A stretch of DNA of 64,000 bases, taken from an uncultured Allobosea sp. (GTDB lineage: Bacteria > Pseudomonadota > Alphaproteobacteria > Rhizobiales > Beijerinckiaceae). The translations under genes and the position numbers were made by a program. This document shows, in pieces, positions 30,021 through 39,675 of this stretch; within the stretch, counting starts at the first letter, position 1, and each line of letters opens with the position of its first letter. The stretch spans positions 1 to 64,000 of the forward strand of contig NZ_CAMFJF010000004.1 in NCBI RefSeq assembly GCF_945956895.1, in the 5' to 3' direction. The notes beneath the pieces are model-generated. The model was not told where the DNA came from, did no database searches, and saw only the letters and a program-made list of their open reading frames with translations.

Positions 30021-31280
30021 CTACTTCGCGTGCTCGGCCAGTTCCAGAATCGTTTCGATGAGGACGCGGATGGCGATGCCGGCATCGGCCTCGGTCATGT
30101 TCTCCAGCGGCGAGTGGCTGATGCCTTTCTCGTTGCGCACGAAGAGCATGGCGACGGGCGCGACCTGCGCGATCGCCATCGCGTCATGCCCGGCGCCGGA
30201 AGGCAGGCGTCGGCCGGCGAGATTGCTGCCGGCCCGGGCGATGCCGGCGGCGAAGGCGTCCTGTAGCCTCGGCTCCATCGGCACGGCCGCAGCCTTGGCG
30301 TAAGGGATGATCTCCAGCCCGACGCCGCGCCGCGCCGCGATCTCGCCGAAGCGGCTGCGGATTTCCGCATCCATGACTGCGAGCGTCTCGTCCTTCGGCG
30401 CGCGAAAATCGATGGTGAACTCGGCCGCGCCAGGAACGACATTGGTCGCGCCGGGCTCCGGCCGGAGCACGCCCACCGTGCCGACCGCGAGTTCATGCGC
30501 GCCCGCGATCTGCTCCAGTGCCAGCGCCATCTCGGCCGCCGCGGTCAAGGCATCCTTGCGCAGCGCCATCGGTACGGTGCCGGCATGGCCCGCCTCGCCG
30601 GTGACGCGCACCTGTGCGCGGCTCTGCGCGTTGATCGCGGTGACGATGCCGACCGGCTCGTTTTCCGCCTCCAGGACAGGGCCCTGCTCGATATGGATTT
30701 CGAGATAGGCCTGGATCGAGCCCGGCTTGCGGGCAAGTGCCGCGATCCCCGTCGGATTGCCACCGAAGGCGACGAGGGCATCGCCGAGCTTCACGCCCTC
30801 GCTGTCGCGCGCCTCCAGCCAGGCTGGGTCATAGGCGCCGGCCAGCGCCTCCGAGGTCGAGAGATGCGTGGGAAAGCGGACATTCTCCTCATCGCCGAAG
30901 CCAATCACCTCCAGCGGGAAGGGCAGGCTGATTCCGGCATCGCGCAGCGCCTGCACTGCCAGGATGCCGGCGACGACGCCGAGATTGCCGTCGAAGCGCC
31001 CGCCATCCTTCACCGTATCGATATGCGAGCCGATCAGCACGGCGGGCGCCCCCGGCACGGTGCCTTCGCGCCGGCCCTGCACCGAGCCTGCGGCGTCGAT
31101 CAAGGCGGTGAGACCCGCGACCTCCATCGCGCCCTTGACCCATTCCGCTGCCTGCTTGTGCGCGGGTGAGAGATAGAGGCGCGTCAGCTTGCCGGGCTCG
31201 TCGCTGAAGCGGTTGAGGCCGGCCAGCGCGGCGAAGGCACGGGCGCCGAGGACGGCGGCGGAGGGGAGCATCTGCGTCAT
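30021..31280 (-). CDS. M20-family amidohydrolase (allantoate amidohydrolase / N-carbamoyl amino acid hydrolase type)
   Basis: 419-residue metal-dependent hydrolase of ureido or N-carbamoyl compounds. Metal ligands sit in [19 protein letters not shown], in DEENVRF and in [13 protein letters not shown]; the dimerisation lid contains [10 protein letters not shown]. These motifs place it in the AllC/HyuC/beta-ureidopropionase branch rather than the ArgE/DapE branch. The substrate (allantoate, ureidopropionate or an N-carbamoyl amino acid) cannot be decided because no purine or pyrimidine degradation genes are adjacent. Confidence 0.88.
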   Translation of the reverse strand: MTQMLPSAAVLGARAFAALAGLNRFSDEPGKLTRLYLSPAHKQAAEWVKGAMEVAGLTALIDAAGSVQGRREGTVPGAPAVLIGSHIDTVKDGGRFDGNLGVVAGILAVQALRDAGISLPFPLEVIGFGDEENVRFPTHLSTSEALAGAYDPAWLEARDSEGVKLGDALVAFGGNPTGIAALARKPGSIQAYLEIHIEQGPVLEAENEPVGIVTAINAQSRAQVRVTGEAGHAGTVPMALRKDALTAAAEMALALEQIAGAHELAVGTVGVLRPEPGATNVVPGAAEFTIDFRAPKDETLAVMDAEIRSRFGEIAARRGVGLEIIPYAKAAAVPMEPRLQDAFAAGIARAGSNLAGRRLPSGAGHDAMAIAQVAPVAMLFVRNEKGISHSPLENMTEADAGIAIRVLIETILELAEHAK

Positions 31281-31394
31281 ACCGTCAAGCTAGAGCAGGG
31301 TTTCGAAAACCGCGACCGGCAATTTCGCCAAGCAGCTTCTCCGCCACGGCATCGGTGGGGTCTAGGCAGCGTGCTCTACTCGACCAGAACACGC

Positions 31395-31489
31395 CGTCAT
31401 TCCGGACAAGCGGCGAAGCCGCGCCGATCCGGAATCCATCGTAAGGCTCGACGCTTTACGATAGATTCCGGGTCAAGCCCGGAATGACG
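31395..31489. repeat. Palindromic intergenic repeat, copy 4
   Basis: CGTCATTCCGGACAAGCGGC at the left end and GGGTCAAGCCCGGAATGACG at the right, meeting at ATCCATCGTAA...TTACGATAGATT. It lies between the SDR gene and the M20 hydrolase, both on the minus strand. Confidence 0.85.
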
Positions 31490-31515
31490 GCGAGAAGTCG
31501 GATAACGCAGCTCTT

Positions 31516-32262
31516 TTAGTACGTAGCGCGGCCGCCCGAGAGGTCGAATACCCCGGCCGTAGTGAAGCTGTTCTCGGCCGAAGCCAGGAAGGCGACCATC
31601 GAGGCGACCTCGTCCGGCAGCAGGAAGCGCCCGCGCGGGATCTTCGCCAGCATGTAGCCGATATGCTCCTCGCTCATCTGGTCGAAGATGCGGGTGCGCG
31701 CCGCCGCTGGCGTGATGCAGTTCACCGCGATGTCCTTGTCGGCGAGCTCCTTGCCGAGCGATTTCGTCAGCGCGATCACCGCCGCCTTCGAGGCGGAATA
31801 GGCGGAGGCGTTGGGGTTGCCCTCCTTGCCCGCGATCGAGGCGACGAGGACGATGCGGCCGTAATTGCGCCTGACCATGCCGGGGATCACCGAGCGGCAG
31901 CAATGCAGCGTGCCGTCGACATTGAGCTTCATGACCCGAGCCCAGTCCTCCAGCGGGTATTCCCAGGTCTTGTGGTTGGGCCCGGCGATGCCGGCGCTGG
32001 TGACGAGGATGTCGATGCTGCCATGCTGGGTTTCCAGCGCGTCGCTGGCCTTCTGGACGGCCTCGGCATCGGTCACGTCGACAGCCACGCCGATCGCGCC
32101 ATGCCCGATTTCGGCTGCGGCCTTCGCGGCCAACGCTGCATCCACGTCCCAGATCGCGACCGTTGCGCCGCTCTGGGCGAAACGCTCGGCGACGGCGCGG
32201 CCGATGCCTTGCGCCCCGCCGGTCACGATGGCGACGCGCTTCTTTAAATCGATTTGGTTCAT
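31516..32262 (-). CDS. SDR-family NAD(P)-dependent oxidoreductase
   Basis: 248-residue classical short-chain dehydrogenase. Cofactor motif VTGGAQGIG begins near residue 14; catalytic residues are S142, Y155 and K159 (YSASK); NSAG is replaced by TSAG at about 88-91. D39 and D41 after strand 2 (WDVDA) suggest NAD preference. It resembles FabG-like sugar or polyol dehydrogenases, but the substrate cannot be assigned. AGGG-type Shine-Dalgarno just upstream of the ATG. Confidence 0.88.
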   Translation of the reverse strand: MNQIDLKKRVAIVTGGAQGIGRAVAERFAQSGATVAIWDVDAALAAKAAAEIGHGAIGVAVDVTDAEAVQKASDALETQHGSIDILVTSAGIAGPNHKTWEYPLEDWARVMKLNVDGTLHCCRSVIPGMVRRNYGRIVLVASIAGKEGNPNASAYSASKAAVIALTKSLGKELADKDIAVNCITPAAARTRIFDQMSEEHIGYMLAKIPRGRFLLPDEVASMVAFLASAENSFTTAGVFDLSGGRATY

Positions 32263-32652
32263 GCCCAGCCCTCCCGAATTTTTGTGCGGGTCACCCTAGC
32301 TGCCCGAATTGGCACCGGCCAGAGGGCGCGGCCACTTCGGAAAAATGCGCAGACCAGCCATGCGCGCCGTTAAGGGCGGCTGCAAAAAAACCGAGAAGGA
32401 CGGTCTCTGCGGCGTGGCGGATCGAGACAGTCGGGGGCGGAGCTTGTGTCGGAGCGGGACGGGTCCGGGAGGGGCGGCGAGCCCGGCGGCAGCTTTTGTG
32501 TCTGCTCGGTACAAGGCCTTGTTGCTGCAAGAGGATTGCCATTAACGCGCGCTCGCGGATCGCGAAAATAAGCCGTTCACCTTCCAGCCGGCTTTGCCTT
32601 GACCCGAGCCCCGGAACAGCCAAGACAGTCGTGATAGTCGCAATGGGCCGCC
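32263..32652. other. 390-base gap without a supported gene
   Basis: Between the divergent SDR and WecG/TagA genes. Short ORFs on both strands (up to 78 codons) are Arg/Gly/Ala-rich and look like chance. There is a C/G-rich half near 32400-32500 and a small palindrome CAAGGCCTTG near 32513. I find no convincing promoter pair, terminator or RNA fold by eye. Confidence 0.5.
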
Positions 32653-33507
32653 TTGCCCCTGATCGAGATTGCCGTGAGCGCAACCGCCTCCCTCACCCTC
32701 GCCAGCGAAGCCGGGGGCCGCAAGCTGCAGGGCTATGCCAAGCGCGATATCGGCGGCGTCGGCATCGCCGTGATGGAGCGCGAGGCCGCAATCGCCGAGG
32801 TTACCGACACGGTGCTGACGGGCGGCCACATGAAGCTGGCCTTCTGCAACGCCAATCTGGTCAATGTCGCCGCTGGCGATGCCGCGCTTCAACGCAGCCT
32901 CTCGGGTTTCCTCGTCCTGGCCGACGGCCTCGGCGTCGATCTCGGCAGCCGGATGCTCTACGGTGGCGCCTTTCCGGCCAATCTCAACGGGACCGATTTC
33001 TTCCCGGCGCTTTTCGCCCGCTCGGGGCGGCCGATGCGGGTCGCCTTGCTGGGCGGCCGGCCGGGCATCGCGGATCGGGCTGTCGCGAATCTGGCGCAGC
33101 GCTATCCGGCGCATCGTTTCAGCGTGCTCTCGCACGGCTATTTTTCCGCCGACGAGGAAGGCGCGCTCCTCGACAGGCTGAAGGCACAGCGTCCCGATCT
33201 GCTGCTGGTGGCGATGGGCAATCCGCTGCAGGAACGCTTCATCGCCGACAAGCTTGGGCCGCAGCACTGCTCGATTGCGGCGGGCGTCGGGGCGTTGTTC
33301 GATTTCTTCGCCGACGCGGTGCCGCGTGCGCCTGAGCTTCTGCGCCGGGTGCGGCTCGAATGGCTCTATCGGCTCTGGCTCGAGCCGCGTCGGCTCTGGC
33401 GTCGCTATGTGCTCGGAAACCCGGCTTTCCTCCTGCGCATGGCCCGGCAATATGCGGCGGTCGGTCGGCGGCCGGCGGAGCCGGTGAGTTCGCCGAGAGG
33501 CTCCTGA
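32653..33507 (+). CDS. WecB/TagA/CpsF-family glycosyltransferase (GT26)
   Basis: 284 residues from a TTG; a GTG at 32674 (VSATASLTL) is an equally plausible start. GT26 motifs are clear: CNANLVNVAAGD, LADGLGVDLGSR, LNGTDFFPALF, VALLGGRPG and LLVAMGNPLQERFI with GVGALFDFFAD. The C-terminal Arg-rich amphipathic segment (EWLYRLWLEPRRLWRRYV) is typical for membrane association. Such enzymes add the second sugar to polyprenyl-linked glycans. It stands alone here, 20 kb from the sugar-nucleotide genes at 53-57 kb. Confidence 0.9.
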   Translation: MPLIEIAVSATASLTLASEAGGRKLQGYAKRDIGGVGIAVMEREAAIAEVTDTVLTGGHMKLAFCNANLVNVAAGDAALQRSLSGFLVLADGLGVDLGSRMLYGGAFPANLNGTDFFPALFARSGRPMRVALLGGRPGIADRAVANLAQRYPAHRFSVLSHGYFSADEEGALLDRLKAQRPDLLLVAMGNPLQERFIADKLGPQHCSIAAGVGALFDFFADAVPRAPELLRRVRLEWLYRLWLEPRRLWRRYVLGNPAFLLRMARQYAAVGRRPAEPVSSPRGS

Positions 33508-33552
33508 CCGGCGGGCCTGCCTGGAGCCGTGTCGCTGTCGTGACCGATGCGG

Positions 33553-34662
33553 CTATTCCGCGGCGGCCTTGCTGCTTCGGCGGCCGATCAGGCCGAAGAT
33601 CGGCCCGGCCGAGACCATCACCAGGAAGACGCGGATGATGTGGTGGGCCGCGACGAAGGCGACTTCGGTGTGGAGCGCCAGTGCGATCAGGCTCATCTCG
33701 GCGAGGCCGCCGGGCGAATAGGCCAGGATCAGTGGGACATGGCCGTGCACCGAGACCAGTGCGACGAGCCAGGCGAAGCCCAGCGTCAGCGCCAGCAGGA
33801 TCACGGTCGAGCCGACCGAGAGCATGAGCACGCGCAGGATGATGCGCGGCGCGGTGCCGACGAAACGGCAGCCGATCGTCACGCCGAGCACGAGCTGCGC
33901 CGCGTTGACGATTTCCGCCGGTGGCACGGCGGCGCTCAGGCCGGCGACATGCACGACCGCGCTGACCAGCATCGGGCCGAGAAGATATTTTGCGGGCATC
34001 CGGAGCCAGTGCCCGACGATGACGCCCGCGATGCCGCAGCCGATCAGCCAAAGCTCGGAGCTGACAGGCGTCTGCGCGAAGGACGGGCCGGCGACGCGCC
34101 CTCCGCTTAAGCTGACGCCGCCGATCCATTGCACGATGAAGGGCAGCGTCATCACCACGAGCAGGATGCGGGCCGAATGGATCAGCGCGATGATGCGGGC
34201 ATCGCCGCCCTTCTCCTCGCCGACCGTGACCATCTCGATCAGCCCGCCCGGCATGCCCGAGAAGAAGGCGGTGACGGGATCGAACCCCGCGACGCGGCGG
34301 AAATAGCTGACGCAGCACAGTCCGCAGGCGATCATGAACAGCACGAGCCCGGCGAGCGTCGGCAGCCAGTTCGGCAATTGCGCGACGACCTCCGGCTTGA
34401 AGGAGGCGCCGAGCATCACGCCGATCACCGCCGTCATCGGCGGGCGGATCACGGCCGGCGCCGCGACCGGCAGGCTGATCAGCGCCGCGAAAGTGCAGAA
34501 CACCATCGAGCCCAGCATCCAGGGCAGGGGCAATCTGGCCTGCACGAAGAGCCAGCCGCCGAGCCCGCCGAGCGCAAGAGCCAGCGCGAAGCGGCGGTAG
34601 GGAAAGCGGTTGGGGGCCAGCTGGCGCAGTCCGCCGACGAAGTCGTCGAGCAGAACCTTCAT
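33553..34662 (-). CDS. AbrB-family (COG3180) membrane protein
   Basis: 369 residues with about ten hydrophobic segments arranged as two repeated halves. Motifs LPLPWMLGSM and the mid-protein ASFKPEVVAQLP, GFDPVTAFFSGMPGG (first half) and AYSPGGLAEM (second half) mark the AbrB/AimA family, often mis-called ammonia monooxygenase. Function is uncertain; some relatives have been linked to transport or gene regulation. It converges on the GT26 gene with a 45-base gap. Confidence 0.85.
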   Translation of the reverse strand: MKVLLDDFVGGLRQLAPNRFPYRRFALALALGGLGGWLFVQARLPLPWMLGSMVFCTFAALISLPVAAPAVIRPPMTAVIGVMLGASFKPEVVAQLPNWLPTLAGLVLFMIACGLCCVSYFRRVAGFDPVTAFFSGMPGGLIEMVTVGEEKGGDARIIALIHSARILLVVMTLPFIVQWIGGVSLSGGRVAGPSFAQTPVSSELWLIGCGIAGVIVGHWLRMPAKYLLGPMLVSAVVHVAGLSAAVPPAEIVNAAQLVLGVTIGCRFVGTAPRIILRVLMLSVGSTVILLALTLGFAWLVALVSVHGHVPLILAYSPGGLAEMSLIALALHTEVAFVAAHHIIRVFLVMVSAGPIFGLIGRRSSKAAAE

Positions 34663-34907
34663 CGGCCTGTTCCGCCGCGCTGGATCAGCCGGTCGGTCTC
34701 CATGGCCCGGAGGCGGGATGAGGCTCGGTCTCGAAGCGTCAAGCGGCAGGGTCCCTTTCCGGTTCCTCCTAGAATCTCGCTATCCCCTTGCACAGCCCGT
34801 GCCGGGTATGCCGCCCCTGCGCGTCGCGCGGCCGGGACAACGCGGCCATGTGACTTTGTCGATGGCCGAATTGCCGCATTTCCTCAATGATTTGCGGCAG
34901 GGATGAA

Positions 34908-36032
34908 ATGCCGGGCCGGGCATCGGCCGCCGACCATTGGCTGAGGGTGATGAGCGAGGAGCGGCAGTCCGGCCGGCAAGGTCGGCCGGGGTTCGAGGGT
35001 GATGCCCCGGCATGGCACGAGCCGGCCGCTTTCGTGCCTCCCGAGCCCGCGCCATCCCGCTCTGTCCTGATCGTCGAGGCCGAGCCGCCCGGTGGCGCGC
35101 ATTCACGCCGAAGCGGCTGGCTCGAGAGCCGCAGGCAGCGTTTGCGCTACTGGTGGCGCGGTGCGAGTCCGAATCTGCGCGGCTCGGTCTTCATGTTCGC
35201 GGCCTTGCTCGTCTATGCGGTGATGGTCGCCGGCATCAAGCATGTCGGGCAAGGCATCCCGTTGGTGCAGATCCTGCTGATCCGGCAGGTGATCATGACC
35301 GCGATCCTGCTGCTCTTCGCCGCCGGCAGCCTGCGGCAGGCGCTGCACACCGACCGGCTTGGCCTGCAGGTCTTCCGCAGCGTGGTTACGCTGCTCTCGA
35401 TGCTCTGCGGCTTTACCGCCGTCGTCAAAATCCCGCTCGCCCAGGCGACCGCGATCGGCTTCAGCCAGGTGCTCTTCGTCACCATCGCGGCTGTCCTCTT
35501 CCTCAAGGAGGTTGTCGATATCAGGCGCTGGGTCGCGACGGTGATCGGCTTCGCCGGCGTCCTGATCATGCTGCGGCCGAGTTCGGAGGGGCTGGATATC
35601 TACGCGATGCTCGCGGTCGCCGGTGCGATCTGCGGCGCCGCCATCACCGTCAGCGTCCGCAAGCTCGCGGCAAGCGAGCGCACGGACACGATCCTGCTCT
35701 ACCAGGGCATCGTGCTGATCGTCCTGCTGGCGCTGCCGACCTTTCTCTGGTGGCAGGTGCCGACGCCCGATCAGTGGTTCTGGCTGATCACGCTCAGCCT
35801 GTTCGGTACGGCCGGGCAATGGCTGATCACCCGCGCCTATCAGGTCGGCGAGGCGGCGGCGCTGGCCCCGCTCGATTTCAGCCGCCTGCTGCTGGCGAGC
35901 TTCACCGGCTTCGTCTTCTTCGCCGAGATTCCCGAGCTCACCACCTGGCTCGGCGCGGCCGTCGTCGTCGGTGCGACGCTCTACACGATCCGCAAGAACG
36001 CCCGCACGACTGCGCCGCCCGCGGCAGTCTGA
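34908..36032 (+). CDS. EamA/DMT-superfamily transporter
   Basis: 374-residue inner-membrane transporter with ten predicted membrane helices in two EamA repeats (about 90-220 and 230-365), preceded by an unusual 75-residue hydrophilic N-terminal region rich in Arg, Pro and Glu. I chose the ATG at 34908 because AGGGA is correctly spaced; 34887 and 34950 are in-frame alternatives. The substrate is unknown. It is divergent from the AbrB-type gene. Confidence 0.88.
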   Translation: MPGRASAADHWLRVMSEERQSGRQGRPGFEGDAPAWHEPAAFVPPEPAPSRSVLIVEAEPPGGAHSRRSGWLESRRQRLRYWWRGASPNLRGSVFMFAALLVYAVMVAGIKHVGQGIPLVQILLIRQVIMTAILLLFAAGSLRQALHTDRLGLQVFRSVVTLLSMLCGFTAVVKIPLAQATAIGFSQVLFVTIAAVLFLKEVVDIRRWVATVIGFAGVLIMLRPSSEGLDIYAMLAVAGAICGAAITVSVRKLAASERTDTILLYQGIVLIVLLALPTFLWWQVPTPDQWFWLITLSLFGTAGQWLITRAYQVGEAAALAPLDFSRLLLASFTGFVFFAEIPELTTWLGAAVVVGATLYTIRKNARTTAPPAAV

Positions 36033-36151
36033 TCGCCATCCGGGCCGGGATTGCGCGGTTCCCGTCGCTGGCGCTATGAATCGGCGCACGCCTCTCCCGC
36101 GTGCGGCCGCCCGGCTCTGTCCCGCGCGGCACGACATCAAGAGGCCGGATC

Positions 36152-37195
36152 ATGCGCATCGAGAACGACCCGAAGCTCGACTTCCGCGACGTGCTGATTC
36201 GTCCGAAGCGCTCGACGCTGGGCAGCCGCGCCGAGGTCGATGTCGAGCGCAGCTTCCGCTTCGCCCATACCGGCAAGGAGTGGACGGGCTTTCCGCTCAT
36301 CGCCGCCAACATGGACGTGGTCGGCACCATGGCCATGGCCCGCGCGCTCCTGAAGCATGGCGCCATGGTCGCCCTGCACAAGCATTACAGCGCCAAGCAA
36401 CTGATCGCCTTCTTCCGCGAGCCCGGCTCCGCCAATGCCTTTTATTCGCTGGGCACGACCGATTCCGACCATGACAAGCTGAAGGCCGTCCACGCCCAGT
36501 CGCCGATCACCAAGATCTGCCTCGACGTCGCCAACGGCTACACCGAGAAATTCGTCGACACGGTCAAGGCGACGCGCGCGGCCTTCCCCGATGCGGCGAT
36601 CATGGCCGGCAATGTCGTCACCGGCGACATGACCGAGGCGCTGATCCTCGCCGGGGCCGATATCGTCAAGGTCGGCATCGGGCCGGGCTCGGTCTGCACT
36701 ACCCGCAAGATGACCGGCGTCGGCTACCCCCAGCTCTCGGCGATCATCGAATGTTCGGACGCGGCCCATGGTCTGAAGGGCCTGGTCTGCGGCGATGGCG
36801 GCCTGACCGTGCCGGGCGACGTCGCCAAGGCCTTCGGCGGTGGCTCGGACTTCGTGATGATGGGCGGAATGCTCGCCGGCCATGACGAATGCGAGGGCGA
36901 GATCCGCTATGAGGAGCGCGACGGCGAGAAGGTGCCGGTGGCGATGACCTTCTACGGCATGTCCTCGGACACGGCGATGAACAAGTATTCCGGCGGCGTC
37001 GCCAAGTACCGGGCGTCCGAGGGCAAGACCGTCGAGGTGCCCTATCGCGGCCCGGTCGAGGGCACGATGCAGGAACTGATGGGCGGCGTGCGCTCGGCCA
37101 TGACCTATATCGGCGCGGTCCGCCTGAAGGAGATGTCGAAGCGCACCACCTTCATCATGGTCGGCAGCCAGCTCAACACCATCTTCGGCAATTGA
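36152..37195 (+). CDS. guaC: GMP reductase
   Basis: Converts GMP to IMP with NADPH. 347 residues, the same length as the E. coli enzyme, and without the CBS pair of IMP dehydrogenase. The catalytic cysteine is C182 in [30 protein letters not shown] near the N-terminus is also typical of GuaC. The ATG at 36152 was chosen since the upstream extension is unrelated. It is monocistronic between the DMT transporter and aapJ. Confidence 0.95.
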   Translation: MRIENDPKLDFRDVLIRPKRSTLGSRAEVDVERSFRFAHTGKEWTGFPLIAANMDVVGTMAMARALLKHGAMVALHKHYSAKQLIAFFREPGSANAFYSLGTTDSDHDKLKAVHAQSPITKICLDVANGYTEKFVDTVKATRAAFPDAAIMAGNVVTGDMTEALILAGADIVKVGIGPGSVCTTRKMTGVGYPQLSAIIECSDAAHGLKGLVCGDGGLTVPGDVAKAFGGGSDFVMMGGMLAGHDECEGEIRYEERDGEKVPVAMTFYGMSSDTAMNKYSGGVAKYRASEGKTVEVPYRGPVEGTMQELMGGVRSAMTYIGAVRLKEMSKRTTFIMVGSQLNTIFGN

Positions 37196-37236
37196 CGCGG
37201 ATTGGCATTTCCGCCGCTACCGCTTTCCTTGCGCCT

Positions 37237-37257
37237 GTTGCATAGTCGCCCTGCAAC
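37237..37257. promoter_or_regulatory. Inverted repeat upstream of aapJ
   Basis: GTTGCA (37237-37242), nine bases, then TGCAAC (37252-37257), about 36 bases before the aapJ ATG. Possible operator of an amino-acid-responsive regulator; short arms keep confidence low. Confidence 0.3.
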
Positions 37258-37292
37258 ATAGAGAGCCGCCCGACGGCTTCGGGGAGACGGAT

Positions 37293-38324
37293 ATGACGAT
37301 CAGGATCTTGGGTGCGGCGGCCCTGCTCGCCGCGGGAGCTTCGATGGCGCAGGCGCAGCAGCTCGCGCCGAGCCCGACGCTGGACGCCATCAAGGCGCGC
37401 GGCAATCTCGAATGCGGCGTGCATCTCGGCCTGCCCGGCTTCTCCTTCGCCAATGACAAGGGCGAGTGGAGCGGGCTCGACGTCGATTACTGCAAGGCGC
37501 TCGCCGCCGCCGTCCTCGGCGATGCCAACAAGGTGAAGTACACGCCGACCTCGGTGCAGCAGCGCTGGCCGATCCTGCAATCGGGCCAGGTCGACGTGCT
37601 CTCGCGCAACTCGACCATCACCTTCTCGCGCAACGCGACGCTCGGCCTGAATTTCCAGGGTATCAATTTCTACGAGGGCCAGACCTTCATCGTCCGCAAG
37701 TCGGCGGGCGTGAAGGAGGCTGCCGGCCTCGACGGCGCCTCGGTCTGCGTCGCCGCCGGCTCGACCGAGGAGAAGAACGCCGCCGACTGGTTCCGCGAGC
37801 GCAACCTCAAGACCACCATCACCAATTTCCAGAAGAACGACGACGCCATCGCCGCCTATGATGCCGGCCGCTGCGACGCCTATACCGCCGGTGTCGGCGC
37901 GCTTGCCGGCCAGCGCGCCAAACTCAAGAACCCGGAAGAGCACGTCATCCTAACCCAGCCGATCTCGAACGATCCGCAGGGCCCGGTAACGCGCTGGGGC
38001 GACGAGCGCTGGCAGCTGATCGTGCGCTGGGTGCTGAACGGCACGATCGCGGCGGAGATGCTCGGCGTCACCTCCAAGAATGTCGACGAGATGAAGGCGA
38101 ATTCGAAGAACACCGAAGTGCGCCGCCTGCTCGGTGCCGAGGGCGGTTTCGGCGCGATGATGGGGCTCTCGAACGACTGGATGTACAATGCCATCAAGCA
38201 GGTCGGGAATTACGGCGAAAGCTATGAGCGCACCGTCGGCATGGGCTCCCCGCTGAAGCTGGAACGCGGCCAGAACCAGCTCTGGACCAAGGGCGGCCTG
38301 CTCTTCACTCCGCCCTTCCAGTGA
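37293..38324 (+). CDS. aapJ: General L-amino acid ABC transporter substrate-binding protein
   Basis: Periplasmic binding protein of the Aap system for broad-range amino acid uptake. 343 residues with a clear Sec signal (residues 1-22, AxA-type cleavage at AQA-QQ). The segments LECGVHLGLPGFS, LNFQGINFYEGQTF, GASVCVAAGSTEEKN and GLSNDWMYNAIKQVGNYGE are characteristic of AapJ. GGGGAG lies upstream of the ATG. It is separated from aapQ by a 187-base gap holding a palindromic repeat. Confidence 0.95.
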   Translation: MTIRILGAAALLAAGASMAQAQQLAPSPTLDAIKARGNLECGVHLGLPGFSFANDKGEWSGLDVDYCKALAAAVLGDANKVKYTPTSVQQRWPILQSGQVDVLSRNSTITFSRNATLGLNFQGINFYEGQTFIVRKSAGVKEAAGLDGASVCVAAGSTEEKNAADWFRERNLKTTITNFQKNDDAIAAYDAGRCDAYTAGVGALAGQRAKLKNPEEHVILTQPISNDPQGPVTRWGDERWQLIVRWVLNGTIAAEMLGVTSKNVDEMKANSKNTEVRRLLGAEGGFGAMMGLSNDWMYNAIKQVGNYGESYERTVGMGSPLKLERGQNQLWTKGGLLFTPPFQ

Positions 38325-38367
38325 GAGCGGGGCTCTCGGACGTCTTTGCTCGACAATGAAGCGCAGC

Positions 38368-38473
38368 CGTCATTCCGGACAAGCCGCGTAGCGGCGCCGA
38401 TCCGGAATCCATCGTAGAGCACCGTGCCCTGCGATGGATTCCGGGTCTCCGCTTCGCTTCGCCCGGAATGACG
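38368..38473. repeat. Palindromic intergenic repeat, copy 5 (inside the aap operon)
   Basis: CGTCATTCCGGACAAGCCGC on the left, TTCGCCCGGAATGACG on the right, with ATCCATCG...CGATGGATT at the centre. It fills the aapJ-aapQ gap. Its right half happens to encode an in-frame MDSGSPLRFARNDGW extension to aapQ that is not a real N-terminus. Confidence 0.88.
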
Positions 38474-38511
38474 GCTGGCTTTCCTCCCAGCCTCTTGCCG
38501 GAGGACTGCCT

Positions 38512-39675
38512 TTGGCCCAGGTTCTATCCTTCATCAACGACAAGCGCGTCCGGGACTGGTTCTACCAGATCGCCCTGATCCTGCTGCTCGTCGGCCTCAC
38601 CGTGTTCTTCGTGCGAAATGCCTCGGAGAACATGGTCAAGGCCGGCATCGCCTCGGGTTTCGACTTCCTCTGGCGCACCTCGGGCATCGAGGTGCCTTTC
38701 GTGCTGACCGGCTACACCCAGTCTGACGACATCCTCGCCCTGTTCTGGGTCGGCGTCGCCAACACCATGCTGGTGACCGTGATCGCCATCGTGCTGGCGA
38801 CCCTGCTCGGCTTCGCCATCGGCATCGCGCGGCTGTCCTCGCACTGGCTGCTCTCGACGATCGCCGGCGCCTATATCGAGTTCGTCCGCAACATCCCGCT
38901 CCTGTTCTTCGTGCTGTTCTGGTATTTCGGCGTCATCGCCGCCCTGCCGCAGCCGCGCCAGAGCATCGGCCTGTTCGGCGTCGCCTTCCTCAACAACCGC
39001 GGTATCACCATTCCGCTGCCGGACGCGCCCGGCAATTTCCGCTGGGCGGCGCTGGCGATCCTCGTTTCCTGGCTCGGCTACTGGCTGGCCAGCGCTTGGG
39101 CGCGCCGCCGCAAGGACCGCACCGGGCAGGATGCGCCGCTGCTCGCCATCGGCATCGGCCTGATCCTGGTCGTCCCGGCGCTCGCCATCGCCTGGGCCAG
39201 CCTCGCCACGCGCTGGGACATCCCCGTGCTACGCGGCTTCAACTATCGCGGCGGCTTCGTCGTCATTCCCGAATTCGTCGCGCTGCTCGCGGCGCTCGTC
39301 ACCTATACGGCCGGCTTCATCGCGGAGATCGTGCGCGGCGGCATCGAATCCGTGGCGAAGGGCCAGAGCGAGGCCGCCTCGGCGCTGGGCCTCCGGCCCG
39401 GCCGCATCCTCAGCCTCGTCGTTATCCCGCAGGCCTTGCGCGTGATGACCCCGCCGCTGACGAACCAGTATCTCAACGTGCTCAAGAACTCGTCTTTCGG
39501 CGCTGCGATCGCCTATCCCGACGTGGTCAGCCTGTTCATGGGCTCGGCGCTCAACAATACCGGCCAGGCGATCGAGATCATCGCCATGACGCTCGCGGTC
39601 TATCTCGTCATCGGCCTCGCGGTCTCGGCCCTGATGAATTGGTACAACGCCCGCATCGCCCTGGTGACGCGATGA
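38512..39675 (+). CDS. aapQ: General L-amino acid ABC transporter permease AapQ
   Basis: 387 residues from the TTG at 38512, which has GGAGGA six bases upstream; the longer ATG at 38434 lies in the repeat element and is rejected. Eight or so membrane segments; the ATPase-contact EAA loop is EAASALGLRPGRILSLVVIP. The large insertion between the first helices and the core (residues about 130-245) is usual for AapQ. Its stop overlaps aapM by four bases (ATGA). Confidence 0.94.
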   Translation: MAQVLSFINDKRVRDWFYQIALILLLVGLTVFFVRNASENMVKAGIASGFDFLWRTSGIEVPFVLTGYTQSDDILALFWVGVANTMLVTVIAIVLATLLGFAIGIARLSSHWLLSTIAGAYIEFVRNIPLLFFVLFWYFGVIAALPQPRQSIGLFGVAFLNNRGITIPLPDAPGNFRWAALAILVSWLGYWLASAWARRRKDRTGQDAPLLAIGIGLILVVPALAIAWASLATRWDIPVLRGFNYRGGFVVIPEFVALLAALVTYTAGFIAEIVRGGIESVAKGQSEAASALGLRPGRILSLVVIPQALRVMTPPLTNQYLNVLKNSSFGAAIAYPDVVSLFMGSALNNTGQAIEIIAMTLAVYLVIGLAVSALMNWYNARIALVTR

